From assembly GCF_014207985.1 (NCBI RefSeq), contig NZ_JACHMI010000001.1, forward strand, positions 9,779,001-9,843,000: a DNA stretch of 64,000 nucleotides, read 5' to 3'. The notes under the pieces were generated by a model. The model had not been told where the DNA came from. It saw only the letters and a program-made list of their open reading frames with translations, and did no database searches. Position 1 is the stretch's first letter. Each line of letters begins with the position of its first letter. This document shows, in pieces, positions 8,667-17,468 of the stretch. Source of the DNA: Nonomuraea rubra. Its GTDB lineage: Bacteria; Actinomycetota; Actinomycetes; Streptosporangiales; Streptosporangiaceae. The position numbers and the translations under genes were made by a program.

Positions 8667-9716
8667 CGGCGGCACGATCCACGACCAGTCCGCCGGGCAG
8701 ACCCGCCCGGCCTTCTCCTCCTTCGACAGGTGGGTCAGGAACCGGCGCGACTCCGTGTGGTGGTCGGTCATCGTGACCCCCGCCCGCTCGAACGAGTACA
8801 GCACCGCCACGTTCAGCTCCACCAGCGCGTGGTCGCGCCACAGGGAACGCTCGGTGGAGGTGTCCAGGCCGAGCCGCTGCGCCACCACCGGGAGCTGGTC
8901 GTACCTGTCGGCGTCCGCGAGGTTGCGGGCGCCGATCTCGGTGCCCATGTACCAGCCGTTGAAGGGCGCGCAGGGGTAGCAGATGCCGCCGATCTCCAGG
9001 CACATGTCCGAGATGGCCGGTACGGCGTGCCAGCGCAGCCCCAGCTCCTCGAACCAGGCGTAGTCGGGATGCGCCAGCGGCACCTCCAGCACGGCGTCCC
9101 CCGGCACGTTGCACAGCAGCCGGTCGCCGAACGGCGGCTGGATGACCAGCGGCAGCACGTCGAACCGGCCGCCCCGGCCGCGCCAGCCCAGCGCCCTGGC
9201 TGTCTCCGTGAGCGCGACGTTGCGCGGGTCCCCCACGACGCCGTCGGGGGTGCGGTACCCGGCGTAGCGGATGAGCTGGTCGTTCAGCAGCCGGGGGCCG
9301 CGCAGGGCGGGCGTGTCGGGGGGCAGCACGGTGACGGTCGGCCTGATCTTGCCGTTCCCGGTGGCCTCGCGCAGGTGGGCCACGCATTCGAGGGCGACCC
9401 CCTCGGCCGTGCTCACCTGCCTGCGGTCGCGTACCTTGAGCGAGCGCCAGTACAGCCGCCCGATGCAGCGGTTGCTGTTGCGCCAGGCCACCCTGGCCCC
9501 GAACTCGAGCTCCTCGAACGTGTGCGTGTAGATCCCGTAGCGGGCCACGTCCCTGCTGATGTCGCGCAGGCGCGCGTGCAGGCCGCCCGCCGAGGGGTTC
9601 TCGGCGTGGTAGAGCCTGATGAAGCGCTCGGCCTCACGCAGGTCGGTGGTGCGCTCGAGCACCGACTGGGCGGCGAGCGCGTCGAAGGGGCGAAGGTTTC
9701 TGATCCAGGTGTGCAC
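8574..9716 (-). CDS. nos: Bacterial nitric oxide synthase oxygenase
   Basis: This 380-residue oxygenase-only NOS makes NO from L-arginine using heme, a pterin cofactor and electrons from an external reductase. Visible signatures: WRNSNRCIGR with the proximal heme ligand C84, the substrate region GGICYPCAPFNGWYMGTEIG with the arginine-binding Glu at 260, and DHHTESRRF / CPADWSWIVPP toward the C-terminus. Start is GTG 9716, the only start between the conserved N-terminus and an upstream in-frame stop. No reductase domain and no flavodoxin gene is adjacent. No thaxtomin-type nitration genes are nearby, so a general stress or redox role is more likely. Confidence 0.95.
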   Translation of the reverse strand: MHTWIRNLRPFDALAAQSVLERTTDLREAERFIRLYHAENPSAGGLHARLRDISRDVARYGIYTHTFEELEFGARVAWRNSNRCIGRLYWRSLKVRDRRQVSTAEGVALECVAHLREATGNGKIRPTVTVLPPDTPALRGPRLLNDQLIRYAGYRTPDGVVGDPRNVALTETARALGWRGRGGRFDVLPLVIQPPFGDRLLCNVPGDAVLEVPLAHPDYAWFEELGLRWHAVPAISDMCLEIGGICYPCAPFNGWYMGTEIGARNLADADRYDQLPVVAQRLGLDTSTERSLWRDHALVELNVAVLYSFERAGVTMTDHHTESRRFLTHLSKEEKAGRVCPADWSWIVPPLSGSATPVFHRYYDTSVLTPAFVHHRQALA

Positions 9717-9919
9717 GCGGCAACCAGCACTTCTCCGTCATCGGAGCGCCCCGCCGATTCCGGGTCGGCGGCACGTCCCTGGTGATGGCGCCCTCTCCCC
9801 GCCACCGACGACTTTCCCGCGGCTCCGGCCCGAGAGACCGGCCCTCCCATTTTCCGTACCACGCCCCGCTTTGTCCGCCGAACCCGAAAACGTGTCACCA
9901 TCGCACTACACGGCGTGAA

Positions 9920-9949
9920 CCGCGCCCCCGGACGGCTCCGAGGGCGCGG
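9920..9949 (-). terminator. GC-rich hairpin after the secreted-protein gene
   Basis: An eight-base perfect stem (9920-9927 with 9942-9949) and a 14-base loop lie five bases beyond the stop of the 9955 gene. There is no T-run, as is usual for high-GC actinomycete terminators. Confidence 0.45.
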
Positions 9950-9954
9950 CCGCG

Positions 9955-10374
9955 CTACCTGCTCCAGACGCAGGTGAGGTGGATGACGCGGCTGTGGTGC
10001 CGGTGCTTGCCCGCGAGCTTCTTCTTCACCACGTCACGGGGCAGCTTCTTCGCCGGGACGCTGATCGACAGCCGGTCCTCCGGCACGACCGTCACGCCGT
10101 CCTCGACGACGGCCTCGGCGAGCTCGGGCTCGATGTACTTCTCCTCGATGAGCTCGGCCACCTTGCCCTTGGAGAGCTTCACGACCTCGCCGTCGCTCAT
10201 CCAGCACGTCAGCCTGCCGCCGTGGAACCCCTTCCAGCCGTACGCTTCGTGCGCGACCTCGCCCGTCCTGCCGTGCACCCGGACCGGGCCGTCGTCGGCC
10301 AGCGCCGATCCCGCCATGACACCGAGCCCGAGCACGGCGGACGTGGCGACGATCGCGAGGCGTCGCTTCAACAT
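9955..10374 (-). CDS. Secreted hypothetical protein
   Basis: This 139-residue protein begins MLKRRLAIVATSAVLGLG and has a clear Sec signal with an ALA-DD cleavage site near residue 26-27. The mature part is rich in Lys, Val and His, with HGRTGEVAHEAYGWKGFHGG and two cysteines. The start ATG 10374 follows GGGAGGGAG. No enzyme motif is recognised. It lies downstream of the remains of a sensor kinase gene, so it may once have been controlled by that system. Confidence 0.72.
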   Translation of the reverse strand: MLKRRLAIVATSAVLGLGVMAGSALADDGPVRVHGRTGEVAHEAYGWKGFHGGRLTCWMSDGEVVKLSKGKVAELIEEKYIEPELAEAVVEDGVTVVPEDRLSISVPAKKLPRDVVKKKLAGKHRHHSRVIHLTCVWSR

Positions 10375-10481
10375 GGGAACTCCCTCCCCGAGACGATTCG
10401 ACAGCCCCGAGGGTCGCCCACCGAGCCTGAACGCAGCCTTAAGAGAGCCGAAGCCGCCTTCAGGTGCGCGGGCTCAGGGCC

Positions 10482-11243
10482 TCAGGACCGGCCGCCCAGG
10501 GGCAGGCGCAGGACCATCAGTGCTCCGGGGGCTCCGGGGGCGCGGTCGGCGCGGTCGGCGCGGTCGGCGCGGTCGGCGCGGTCGGCGCGGTCGGCGCGGT
10601 CGGCGGCGTGCAGGGTGCCGCCGTGGACCTCGGCGATCTGGCGGGAGATGGGCAGGCCCAGCCCGCTGCCTCCCGCGTCGCTGACGCGCGCGTCGGCGCC
10701 GCGGAAGAACCGGTCGAAGATCCGCTCCTTGTCGGCGGCGGGCACGCCCGGGCCGTCGTCGCTCACCTCGAGCACGGCGTGCGCTGGCGGCGCACCATCT
10801 CCCGCAGCTCCTCGGCCATCCGCCGCTGCCTGGCCTCGGCACCGCGCAGCCGCCGGTTGACCTCTTGCAGCCGCACGACCAGGCCGCGGACGGTGCCGTC
10901 GCGACCCTGCAGCGGGCAGCTGGCCACGCTCCAGTACCGCTCCGCGAACTCCCCGGCCCTGCCGGGCACCTCGATGTCGTAACGCTGCAGCAGCAGGAGA
11001 TCGGGCGCGCAGTCACCGCTGGCCAGGACCCGCTCGAACGACGCCCGCAGCACTTGCCTCCCCTCCGGCCAGGACTCGCTCGGGAACACCTCGAAGCAGA
11101 CCCGGCCGGCGCATTTCCTCGCGCGTGCGGCCGAACAACTCCTCATGGACGCGGTTCACCGCGACGAACACCAGATCGGGCGACAGCACCGCCAGCGCGA
11201 CCGGGTCCTCATCGAACACAGCCTGGAAATCCACCTCGGCCAT
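10482..11243 (-). pseudogene. Decayed PAS-domain sensor histidine kinase
   Basis: ATG 11243 opens a PAS domain (VDFQAVFDEDPVALAVLS, FVAVNRVHEELFGRTREEM). A single-base shift near 11110 moves the rest of the PAS domain (FEVFPSESWPEGRQVLRASF through RYWSVASCPLQGRDGTVRGL) to another frame. That frame then breaks near 10800, where a fragment of an HATPase domain starts in a third frame (EVSDDGPGVPAADKERIFDR and GSGLGLPISRQIAEVHGG). The dimerisation/phosphoacceptor domain and the first half of the HATPase are missing, so an internal deletion of several hundred bases is inferred. It cannot make a working kinase. Confidence 0.85.
10542..10604. repeat. Seven exact tandem copies of a 9-bp unit (gcggtcggc)
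   Basis: The repeat lies inside the HATPase fragment of the decayed kinase and encodes seven Asp-Arg-Ala triplets on the minus strand. It interrupts a conserved fold between the G2 box and the last strand, consistent with unconstrained slippage expansion in a dead gene. Confidence 0.97.
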
Positions 11244-11353
11244 CAGGGCACCCCCAAGGCGCCATGATGCCAGGATTCGGCCGGTTGACCTGGGAAGACA
11301 CCCGCCGGGCCGTGAGCGGGGAGAGCCAGGCGCGATCATGGCTCAGGAAACGA

Positions 11354-11391
11354 CTCAGGCCCCCTCTCTGTGATCAGAGAGGGGGCCTGAG
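11354..11391 (-). terminator. Strong hairpin downstream of tRNA-Asn
   Basis: A perfect 17-base stem (11354-11370 with 11375-11391) with a TGAT loop lies nine bases beyond the 3' end of the tRNA gene on its strand. Confidence 0.8.
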
Positions 11392-11399
11392 CTGTGAAG

Positions 11400-11471
11400 C
11401 TCCCGCGATAGGACTCGAACCTATAACCTGCCGGTTAACAGCCGGCTGCTCTGCCGTTGAGCTACGCGGGA
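11400..11471 (-). tRNA. tRNA-Asn (anticodon GTT)
   Basis: The reverse strand folds as a full cloverleaf of 72 bases: acceptor TCCCGCG/CGCGGGA, D stem GCTC/GAGC, anticodon stem GCCGG/CCGGC with loop CTGTTAA (anticodon GTT), T stem ATAGG/CCTAT with TTCGAGT, and discriminator G. The CCA end is not encoded, as is common in actinomycetes. Confidence 0.97.
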
Positions 11472-11598
11472 TCGAACCGTTTGCGCACCTCGCCGGGGCT
11501 CTTCGGCCCCCTCGCTGCGCGCAGGAATAGATTAGCGCACTCCGGGAGTGCGTGTCGCATCGCGAGCGGGGTAGGCCCGGAGACAGCGGAGGTGCAAA

Positions 11599-11916
11599 AT
11601 GCGTTATCGGATGACATTCGCTGTTGGTCTGGCCGTCGGCTACGTGCTCGGCAGCCGGGCGGGACGCGAACGGTACGAGCAGATCAAGCGGACGGCGCAG
11701 CGCGTCGCCGACAACCCCCGGGTGCAGGAAGTGGCCGGGGTGGTCGGGGCGCAGGCGTCGAAGTTCGCGGGGATGGCCAGGTCGAAGGTGGGGGGCACGC
11801 TGCAGCAGCGGATCCCGTTCCTCCACTCGGACGGGCACCAGCCCGAGACCGGCACCGGCTGGCCCGACGAGGAGGTCGCGGCCCAGAAGGCCCGGGAGAG
11901 CGGCATCCCCTACTGA
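11599..11916 (+). CDS. YtxH-like small protein
   Basis: This 105-residue protein has an N-terminal hydrophobic segment (MTFAVGLAVGYVLGSRAG) with the GYVLGSRAGRERYEQIK motif of the YtxH-like family in actinomycetes, then an amphipathic helical region. It is probably membrane-anchored and stress-related, with unknown function. ATG 11599 follows GGAGG at six bases. The last codons (ESGIPY) are followed 37 bases later by a partly similar stretch (see 11936). Confidence 0.8.
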   Translation: MRYRMTFAVGLAVGYVLGSRAGRERYEQIKRTAQRVADNPRVQEVAGVVGAQASKFAGMARSKVGGTLQQRIPFLHSDGHQPETGTGWPDEEVAAQKARESGIPY

Positions 11917-11935
11917 CCGAGTGCGAACGCCGGAC

Positions 11936-11996
11936 AGCGGCATGGGCGTGACAGGCCTCACACCCCCGCCCGCCTGAGACCCGGGCCCATGCCGCT
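11936..11996. terminator. Long-loop inverted repeat between convergent genes
   Basis: A 12-base perfect inverted repeat (11936-11947 with 11985-11996) spans a 37-base loop between the YtxH gene and the convergent gene ending at 12045. A bidirectional terminator is the likely role, but the long loop makes this only plausible. Confidence 0.45.
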
Positions 11997-12044
11997 CACA
12001 CCCCCGCAGGCCCCTGCCGCCTCACGGCCCGGCCTGCTCAGAGC

Positions 12045-12518
12045 TCAGACGCCCATGCTCCGCCGCACGCCCTCCAGCGCCTGCTCGGCCTGCGCGCGCA
12101 GTCCCGGGTCCGCCGGGTCGAGCCCCTCGTCGAAGACGAACGTCCAGCCCAGCACCTCGCCGCCGGGCCGGCGCCGCGCCACCAGCCGCACCCCGCCCCT
12201 GCCGGGCAGGCTGACGTGCTTGTTCACCACGATCGTGGAGTTGACCCGCTCCCGCACGGTCTCGGGCAGCATGCGCGGCTCGGAGATCCGCTCGAAGTGC
12301 CGGACGCCGTCCGTGGTGAGCACCCGCACCCCCTCCTCGTCCCACGACGCCCTGTCGATCTCCTCGTACGGCACCCTGGTCCCGTCGGACAGGTACAGCG
12401 CGAGGTTCGTGGCCACCACATGACCGTCGGCACCCTGGGAGAAGGTCAGCACCCGCTCCCCCTGCTCGGTCTTGAGAGACTTGCGCACATCGGCGGGCAG
12501 GCGGCGGAAAATGCTCAT
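12045..12518 (-). CDS. Conserved hypothetical protein, 157 aa
   Basis: ATG 12518 follows AGGGGA. It codes for 157 residues beginning MSIFRRLPADVRKSLKTEQG. The pattern (GERVLTFSQGADGHVVATNL, RVPYEEIDRASWDEEGVRVL) suggests a beta-rich PH-like fold seen in many actinobacterial proteins of unknown function. No membrane segment or catalytic motif. Its ATG overlaps the stop of the glycoside hydrolase gene (ATGA, 12515-12518), so the two are translationally coupled. The stop codon sits in a 7-bp tandem repeat (12036-12049). Confidence 0.75.
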   Translation of the reverse strand: MSIFRRLPADVRKSLKTEQGERVLTFSQGADGHVVATNLALYLSDGTRVPYEEIDRASWDEEGVRVLTTDGVRHFERISEPRMLPETVRERVNSTIVVNKHVSLPGRGGVRLVARRRPGGEVLGWTFVFDEGLDPADPGLRAQAEQALEGVRRSMGV

Positions 12519-13789
12519 TCCCCTACGTTATCGGCGAGCAGATCCAGGGTGAGCGCCGCGCTCCAGGAGAAGTCCCGGCAGCCCCGCCCGCTCCCGTCGA
12601 ACGGGTCGAAGCACTCGCGGAAGCCGGCCTGGCGGACGAGCCGCAGGGTGCCGTTGGTGAGCTGCTGGCCGAGGTGGTCGAGGGAGTGCACGGCGGCGGC
12701 GCGGCGCAGCAGCCAGTTGGTGTTCACCCAGGAGGGGCCGCGCCAGTAACGCGTGCGGTCGAACTGGGAGGCGCGGATCTCGGTGCTCGGCACGGGATAG
12801 CCCGTCGCCCCCATGAACCTGGCCGACTCCAGCACCTCCACCGCGGCCTGCAGCCGGTCGGCGGGCAGCCCCGGGTCCAGCAGCGGCCCGAACGCGCCGA
12901 CGGTGCACACCCGGATGAGCCGCCCGGCCCGCAGGTCCCTGGCGTAGAAGCAGCCGTCCCACAGCCGGTCGAGCATGGCCTGCCTGAGGCGTTCTGCGTG
13001 CTCGGCGTGGGGCGCGGGATCGGCGCCCGCCAGGGGCGCCAGCTCGGCCAGGGCCTGGCAGGAGGCCAGCCAGATCCCGTTGAACATCGGGTCCTCGATC
13101 GCGAACGGATGCTCGTCGCGCAGGTAATCGGGGCTGTATCCGGCGTCGCGGTAGCGCATCGCCAGCCAGACGTAGCGGTCGTGGTCGCTGTCGGGGTGGC
13201 GCTCGTCCATCTCGACGTTGCGGTAGCCGTACCTGATCACGGGCAGCGCGTCGAGTGCGGAGTCCCAGGCCGGGCTGTCGTCCATGCCCGACTCCCAGGG
13301 GTGCACGATCGCGGCCAGCCCCGCGCCGCCGAGGTCGCGCGCGGTGGAGAGGTAGTCGTGCTGGGCGGCGAGAGCCGGGTACGCCTTCCTGACGAACGCG
13401 GCGTCACCGGTGTGCCGGTAGAGCCACCACAGCGCCAGCCCGTGCAGCGGCGGCGCGGTGAGGCCCGAGGTGAGCACGCGCGGCGCGGCGTCGTGCTCCT
13501 GCGAACGCCACACGGACGGCCCCGGGAAGTACGCCTCGCGCGTGTGGAAGACGATGTGCGGCACCATGCCCGTCGCCCACTGCCCCCGCAGCAGGCTGAG
13601 CAGCTCGTCGCGGGCCCGGTCCGGCCGATGCCTGGCCAGGCCGATGGCGACGAACGCGGAGTCCCAGCTCCACTGGTGGGGATAGAGCCCTGGGGCGGGC
13701 ACGGTGCCGGTGCCCGTCCAGTTCGCCTCGAGCACGGCCAGCGCCTCACGCCCGAGCGCGGCATCGTCTACCGCGGGCCGCGCCTCCAT
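12515..13789 (-). CDS. GH63/MGH1-like glycoside hydrolase
   Basis: This 424-residue (alpha/alpha)6-barrel hydrolase is similar in motif layout to mannosylglycerate/glucosylglycerate hydrolases and other GH63 relatives. It has YPHQWSWDSAFVAIG near residue 37, IVHPWESGMDDSPAWD with a likely catalytic Asp, YWRGPSWVNTNWLLR, and ECFDPFDGSGRGCRDFSWSA with a likely catalytic Glu. There is no signal peptide, so it acts in the cytoplasm, plausibly on an alpha-glucoside such as a compatible solute. ATG 13789 is preceded by an in-frame GTG one codon upstream. Its stop overlaps the next gene's start. Confidence 0.87.
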   Translation of the reverse strand: MEARPAVDDAALGREALAVLEANWTGTGTVPAPGLYPHQWSWDSAFVAIGLARHRPDRARDELLSLLRGQWATGMVPHIVFHTREAYFPGPSVWRSQEHDAAPRVLTSGLTAPPLHGLALWWLYRHTGDAAFVRKAYPALAAQHDYLSTARDLGGAGLAAIVHPWESGMDDSPAWDSALDALPVIRYGYRNVEMDERHPDSDHDRYVWLAMRYRDAGYSPDYLRDEHPFAIEDPMFNGIWLASCQALAELAPLAGADPAPHAEHAERLRQAMLDRLWDGCFYARDLRAGRLIRVCTVGAFGPLLDPGLPADRLQAAVEVLESARFMGATGYPVPSTEIRASQFDRTRYWRGPSWVNTNWLLRRAAAVHSLDHLGQQLTNGTLRLVRQAGFRECFDPFDGSGRGCRDFSWSAALTLDLLADNVGE

Positions 13790-13821
13790 CACCCAACTAT
13801 GACTGGGGATCTGTCAGGAAG

Positions 13822-13980
13822 CTATGTCCTCTTGAGCAACTTCGACAGGAACATGACGCCGAGCACCACGGCGCCGATGACGAGCCCCCACTTGAGCAGC
13901 GAGAGGGCGAAGCCCACGAGGGGGCCGAGCAGCACGAGCGCGGCGACCACGGCCGCGACGATCAGAAGTATCCGTCCCAT
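13822..13980 (-). CDS. Small hydrophobic membrane protein, 52 aa
   Basis: A 53-codon frame from ATG 13980 to TAG 13822 encodes a very hydrophobic protein (MGRILLIVAAVVAALVLLG onward, ending SKLLKRT), one or two membrane helices with a basic tail. The codon pattern matches neighbouring genes, with G/C at nearly every third position. No clear ribosome site is visible upstream. It is similar in type to small actinobacterial membrane proteins of unknown function. Confidence 0.6.
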   Translation of the reverse strand: MGRILLIVAAVVAALVLLGPLVGFALSLLKWGLVIGAVVLGVMFLSKLLKRT

Positions 13981-14065
13981 GCATGCAACGCTAAGAGATC
14001 GTTAAGCGGTTTGCAGGCGACCCGGGGTTCAATCAGGGACAAGTCAGGGGTCCCCCCGAGCCAAA

Positions 14066-14105
14066 GGAACTAAAGCCCGCGAACCCGCCGTTGGGCGGGT
14101 ATAAC
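14066..14105 (+). promoter_or_regulatory. Possible promoter elements of the PknG operon
   Basis: TATAAC at 14100-14105 resembles a -10 box but has no good -35. Alternatively GGAAC at 14066 and GTT at 14090 (19-base gap) resemble an ECF-sigma layout. A small ACCCGCC/GGCGGGT hairpin (14083-14100) overlaps. All of this lies within 75 bases of the operon's first start codon. Confidence 0.25.
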
Positions 14106-14139
14106 GGGGGCATCGGGGGGCCTCTTCACGGGGAGCGTG

Positions 14140-15324
14140 ATGAGCCTGGGACCACCAATGAGCAGGGAAGGCGCGGAGCACGCGCTTCGTGCCCGCGCGG
14201 ACGAACGCGATCGCATCTCCGGTGACCTGCTCGACCTGGAATCGCACACCACCTACCAGCTGATCAAGGGCGCGTCCTTACGCGGGGCGACCGAGCGCCG
14301 CTGGGCCGCGGCCCAGGAGGCGCTGACCGCGCTGTGGTCGCTGAACGACGCCTACCGTGCGGTGCTGCGCGAGGCGGAGGAGGTCAGGGCCGCCCGCGCC
14401 CGCCTGGGCGCCGAACAGCTCGCCCGGCTCACCGAGCTGCTGGGCGGCGCGTCCGTGGTGGTGCGCGCCGCGGCCAAGCCCGTCGAGCAGCGCTCGCTGC
14501 TCCCGCAGGCCGACGAACGGCTGACCCTGGACGAGGCCGTGACCCGGATGGACACCGCCTTCCGCGAGGTCACGGGCGCGCTCAACGACGTCGACGCCGT
14601 GTGGGGCTCCGTACTGCCCCGCCTCGACGACACCGAGGCCGACCTGCGCAGGATCAGGGAACTGGAGCGCGAGCTGGGCGAGGCCGCCGGCCTGGCCGGC
14701 CAGGAGGCCGAGCTGCGGCGGATCCGCGCCGCGGTGGTCGAGGACCCGCTGGGCCCGCCCGTCGAGCAGGACCTCGACCGGCTGGCCCGGCTGCTGGCCG
14801 GCGCCCGCGCGGAGCTGGAGCTGGCGCTCGTGGTCAAGGACGAGTACGCCAGGCGCCGCGAGAACCTGGTGGCCGAGCTCGACCGGGTGCGGGCGGCCGA
14901 GAGCGAGGCCAGGCTGGCGCACGGCGCCGTCGTCGTGAAGATCGCCCTGCCGCCGCAGGCGCAGCCGCGCAGCAGGGTCGAGGGCCTGGCCGGCGCGCTG
15001 GACGCGCTCGACGTCGCCGCCGACGCCTGGGTGCAGCGCGCCAAGCGGCTGGCGGCCCTGGAGGAGAACGCCCGCAAGGCCGCCGAGCAGGCGCTGGCCA
15101 CGGCCAAGGCCCTGTACGGGCTGGTCGGCCGGCGCGACGAGCTGCGCGGCAGGCTCGGCGCCTGCCAGGTGATGGCGGTGCGCAAGGGGCTGGCCGAGGA
15201 CCCGGCCGCCATGGAGCTGTACGAGCGGGCGCGCACGTTGTTGTGGAGCGCGCCCTGCGACCTGACGAGGGCGGCCACGGCCGTCGAGAACTACCAGCGC
15301 GCGATCTCCGGAGGTAAGCGATGA
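14140..15324 (+). CDS. Coiled-coil protein, first gene of the PknG operon
   Basis: This 394-residue, mostly helical protein has long heptad-like stretches (residues about 40-110 and 170-330; for example RRIRELERELGEAAGLAG and LARLLAGARAELELALVVKD). No signal peptide, membrane helix or enzyme motif. ATG 14140 follows GGGGAG at four bases. Its stop overlaps the kinase start (ATGA, 15321-15324), so the two proteins are probably made in fixed ratio. A scaffold or kinase partner is the most reasonable guess; I know of no characterised homologue. Confidence 0.75.
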   Translation: MSLGPPMSREGAEHALRARADERDRISGDLLDLESHTTYQLIKGASLRGATERRWAAAQEALTALWSLNDAYRAVLREAEEVRAARARLGAEQLARLTELLGGASVVVRAAAKPVEQRSLLPQADERLTLDEAVTRMDTAFREVTGALNDVDAVWGSVLPRLDDTEADLRRIRELERELGEAAGLAGQEAELRRIRAAVVEDPLGPPVEQDLDRLARLLAGARAELELALVVKDEYARRRENLVAELDRVRAAESEARLAHGAVVVKIALPPQAQPRSRVEGLAGALDALDVAADAWVQRAKRLAALEENARKAAEQALATAKALYGLVGRRDELRGRLGACQVMAVRKGLAEDPAAMELYERARTLLWSAPCDLTRAATAVENYQRAISGGKR

Positions 15325-17468
15325 CCCGCTGCGCGCAGCCAGGCTGCACGGGGACGATCGAGGACGGCTACTGCGACCTCTGCGGCCACGCGGCGGTTCC
15401 ACCACCCGTCCCCGCCGCGGTGCCTTCGGCACCGTCGTCGGGGGCGTTCTCCGGCCCCGTGCCGACCCAGCCGGTGGGCAGCAGACCGGTGAGCGGCCCG
15501 GTCAGCAGCGGCAGGTCGCGGGCCGGCGTGCTGGCCACCGTCGCCGACCTGCCCTCGGTCCCCTACCGCGACCCGGCCACCGCCGTCATGGCCAATCCCG
15601 AGGTGCCCGAGGACAAGCGGTACTGCGCCAACCCGGCGTGCGCCAAGCCGGTGGGACGCTCCCGTGACGGGCGGCCGGGGCTGACGGACGGGTTCTGCCC
15701 GCACTGCCGCACGCAGTTCTCCTTCACCCCCAAGCTGGACAAGGGCGACCTGGTCGCCGGCCAGTACCGCGTGCTGGGCTGCCTGGCGCACGGCGGGCTC
15801 GGCTGGATCTACCTGGCCTCCGACGAGAACCTCGACGGCCGCTGGGTGGTGCTCAAGGGCCTGCTCAACACCATGGACGCCGAGGCGATCGCGGCGGCGG
15901 AGGCCGAGCGCAAGTTCCTCACCACGCTCGACCACCCGAACATCGTCAAGATCCACAACTTCCAGCGCTGGGCCGGCCACGGCTACATCGTCATGGAGTA
16001 CGTCGGCGGCCAGTCGCTGCACGAGCTGCGCCGCAAGGGCCCGCTGCCGCTGCGCGAGGCCCTCATGTACGGCAGGGAGATCCTGCACGCCTTCGCCTAC
16101 ATGCACGAGAACCAGACGGTCTACTGCGACCTCAAGCCCGCGAACGTGATCCGGGTCGGCAAGCGGCTCAAGGTCATCGACATGGGCGCGGTGCAGCCGT
16201 TCGGCTCGCCGGTGGGCTCGTCGTGGGGCACTGCCGGCTACCACGCCCCCGAGCTGGACACGATGCCGTCGTCGGTGACCACCGACCTCTACACCGTGGC
16301 CAGGACGCTGGCGGTGCTGGCGATCCCCGGCTGGAGCCCGGCCAAGGGCGGCGTGGCCGGGCCGCTGCCGGCGGACTGCGGGCACCCGTCGTTCACCCGG
16401 CTGCTGCACAGGGCGACCGCGGTGAACCCGGCCGACCGGTTCCAGAGCGCCGAGGAGATGGAGGAGCAGCTCGTCGGCGTGCTGCGGGAGGTCTGCGCGC
16501 AGGAGGACGGGGTGCCGTACCCGGCGCTCTCGACGTTGTTCGGGCCGGAGCGCAGGGCGGTCGGGACGGCGCTGGCGGAGTCGGACGAGGAGGTGTTCGG
16601 GCCGCTCGACCCGGCGGCGGTGGCGCGGGCGCTGCCGGTGCCGCTGGTGGACCCGGCCGACCCCGCGGCGGCCTCGCTGGCCGGCCTGATCGGGCGCGAC
16701 GGCCGGGAGCTGATCGACCAGCTCGCCGCGATGCCCCAGACGCCCGAGACCAGGCTCATGCGGGTCAGGCTGCTGGCCGAGTCGGGCGCGGCCGAGACGC
16801 CCGCCGCGCTGAACGAGCTGGACCGCGAGCTGCCCGGCGACTGGCGGGTCACCTGGTACCGCGGGGTGCTGGGCCTGGCGACCGGGCAGGCGGGCCAGGC
16901 GGTCGCGCTGTTCGACGCGTGCCTGTCGGCGCTGCCCGGCGAGGCGGCGCCCAAGCTGGCGCTGGCGTTCGCGCTGGAGTGCGCGGGCAAGCCGGCGGCC
17001 TCCTGGTACGAGCTGGTCTGGCGCACCGACAGGACCTACGTCAGCGCGGCGTTCGGGCTGGCCAGGTCGGGGCGGATGGGCGTGCTGGACGAGGTGCCCG
17101 CCACGTCCGTCTACCGGGTGCCGGCGCAGGTGGCGCTGGCCGCGTCGGTGGTGCGGCGGCCCGATCTGAGCGCGGTGAAGCCGGCCGACCTGGTGGGCGC
17201 GGTCGAACGGGTGTCGAACCAGGCCGATCTCGACCCGCGCCGCCGCGACCTGCTCGTGGCCGAGGTGCTGGGCGGGGCGCTGGCCTGGCTGGAGAACAAC
17301 CCGCCGCCCAAGGACGTGCGGCTGGCCGACGCGCCGTTCACCGAACCGGGGCTGCGCAGGCGGCTGGAGTCCCTCTTCCGCAGGCTGGCGCAGGCGGCGG
17401 ACTCCCGCAGCGAACGCCACGCCCTGATCGACCAGGCCAACGCCGTGCGCCCGAGGACGTGGCTGTGA
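15321..17468 (+). CDS. pknG: PknG-type serine/threonine protein kinase
   Basis: This 715-residue soluble kinase has PknG architecture. An extra N-terminal ribbon (C4, C9, C18, C21) comes first, then a Pro/Ser-rich linker, a rubredoxin-like metal site (C102, C107, C126, C129), and a kinase domain (about 149-400). The catalytic lysine is K179 in VVLKGL, the catalytic loop is VYCDLKPANVIR (D270, N275), and IDMGA (D287) takes the place of DFG. A C-terminal TPR-like region (about 430-700) follows. In mycobacteria and corynebacteria PknG phosphorylates an FHA protein (GarA/OdhI) to control 2-oxoglutarate metabolism. ATG 15321 follows GGAGG. The start overlaps the upstream stop, and the phosphatase GTG overlaps its own stop. 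Confidence 0.95.
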   Translation: MTRCAQPGCTGTIEDGYCDLCGHAAVPPPVPAAVPSAPSSGAFSGPVPTQPVGSRPVSGPVSSGRSRAGVLATVADLPSVPYRDPATAVMANPEVPEDKRYCANPACAKPVGRSRDGRPGLTDGFCPHCRTQFSFTPKLDKGDLVAGQYRVLGCLAHGGLGWIYLASDENLDGRWVVLKGLLNTMDAEAIAAAEAERKFLTTLDHPNIVKIHNFQRWAGHGYIVMEYVGGQSLHELRRKGPLPLREALMYGREILHAFAYMHENQTVYCDLKPANVIRVGKRLKVIDMGAVQPFGSPVGSSWGTAGYHAPELDTMPSSVTTDLYTVARTLAVLAIPGWSPAKGGVAGPLPADCGHPSFTRLLHRATAVNPADRFQSAEEMEEQLVGVLREVCAQEDGVPYPALSTLFGPERRAVGTALAESDEEVFGPLDPAAVARALPVPLVDPADPAAASLAGLIGRDGRELIDQLAAMPQTPETRLMRVRLLAESGAAETPAALNELDRELPGDWRVTWYRGVLGLATGQAGQAVALFDACLSALPGEAAPKLALAFALECAGKPAASWYELVWRTDRTYVSAAFGLARSGRMGVLDEVPATSVYRVPAQVALAASVVRRPDLSAVKPADLVGAVERVSNQADLDPRRRDLLVAEVLGGALAWLENNPPPKDVRLADAPFTEPGLRRRLESLFRRLAQAADSRSERHALIDQANAVRPRTWL

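Noticed and set aside
8574..9716. Thaxtomin-like nitration cluster
   Set aside because: Only the NOS is present; there is no nonribosomal peptide synthetase or TxtE-like P450.
10542..10604. CRISPR-like or functional repeat array
   Set aside because: The unit is 9 bp with no spacers and lies in a dead gene; simple slippage explains it.
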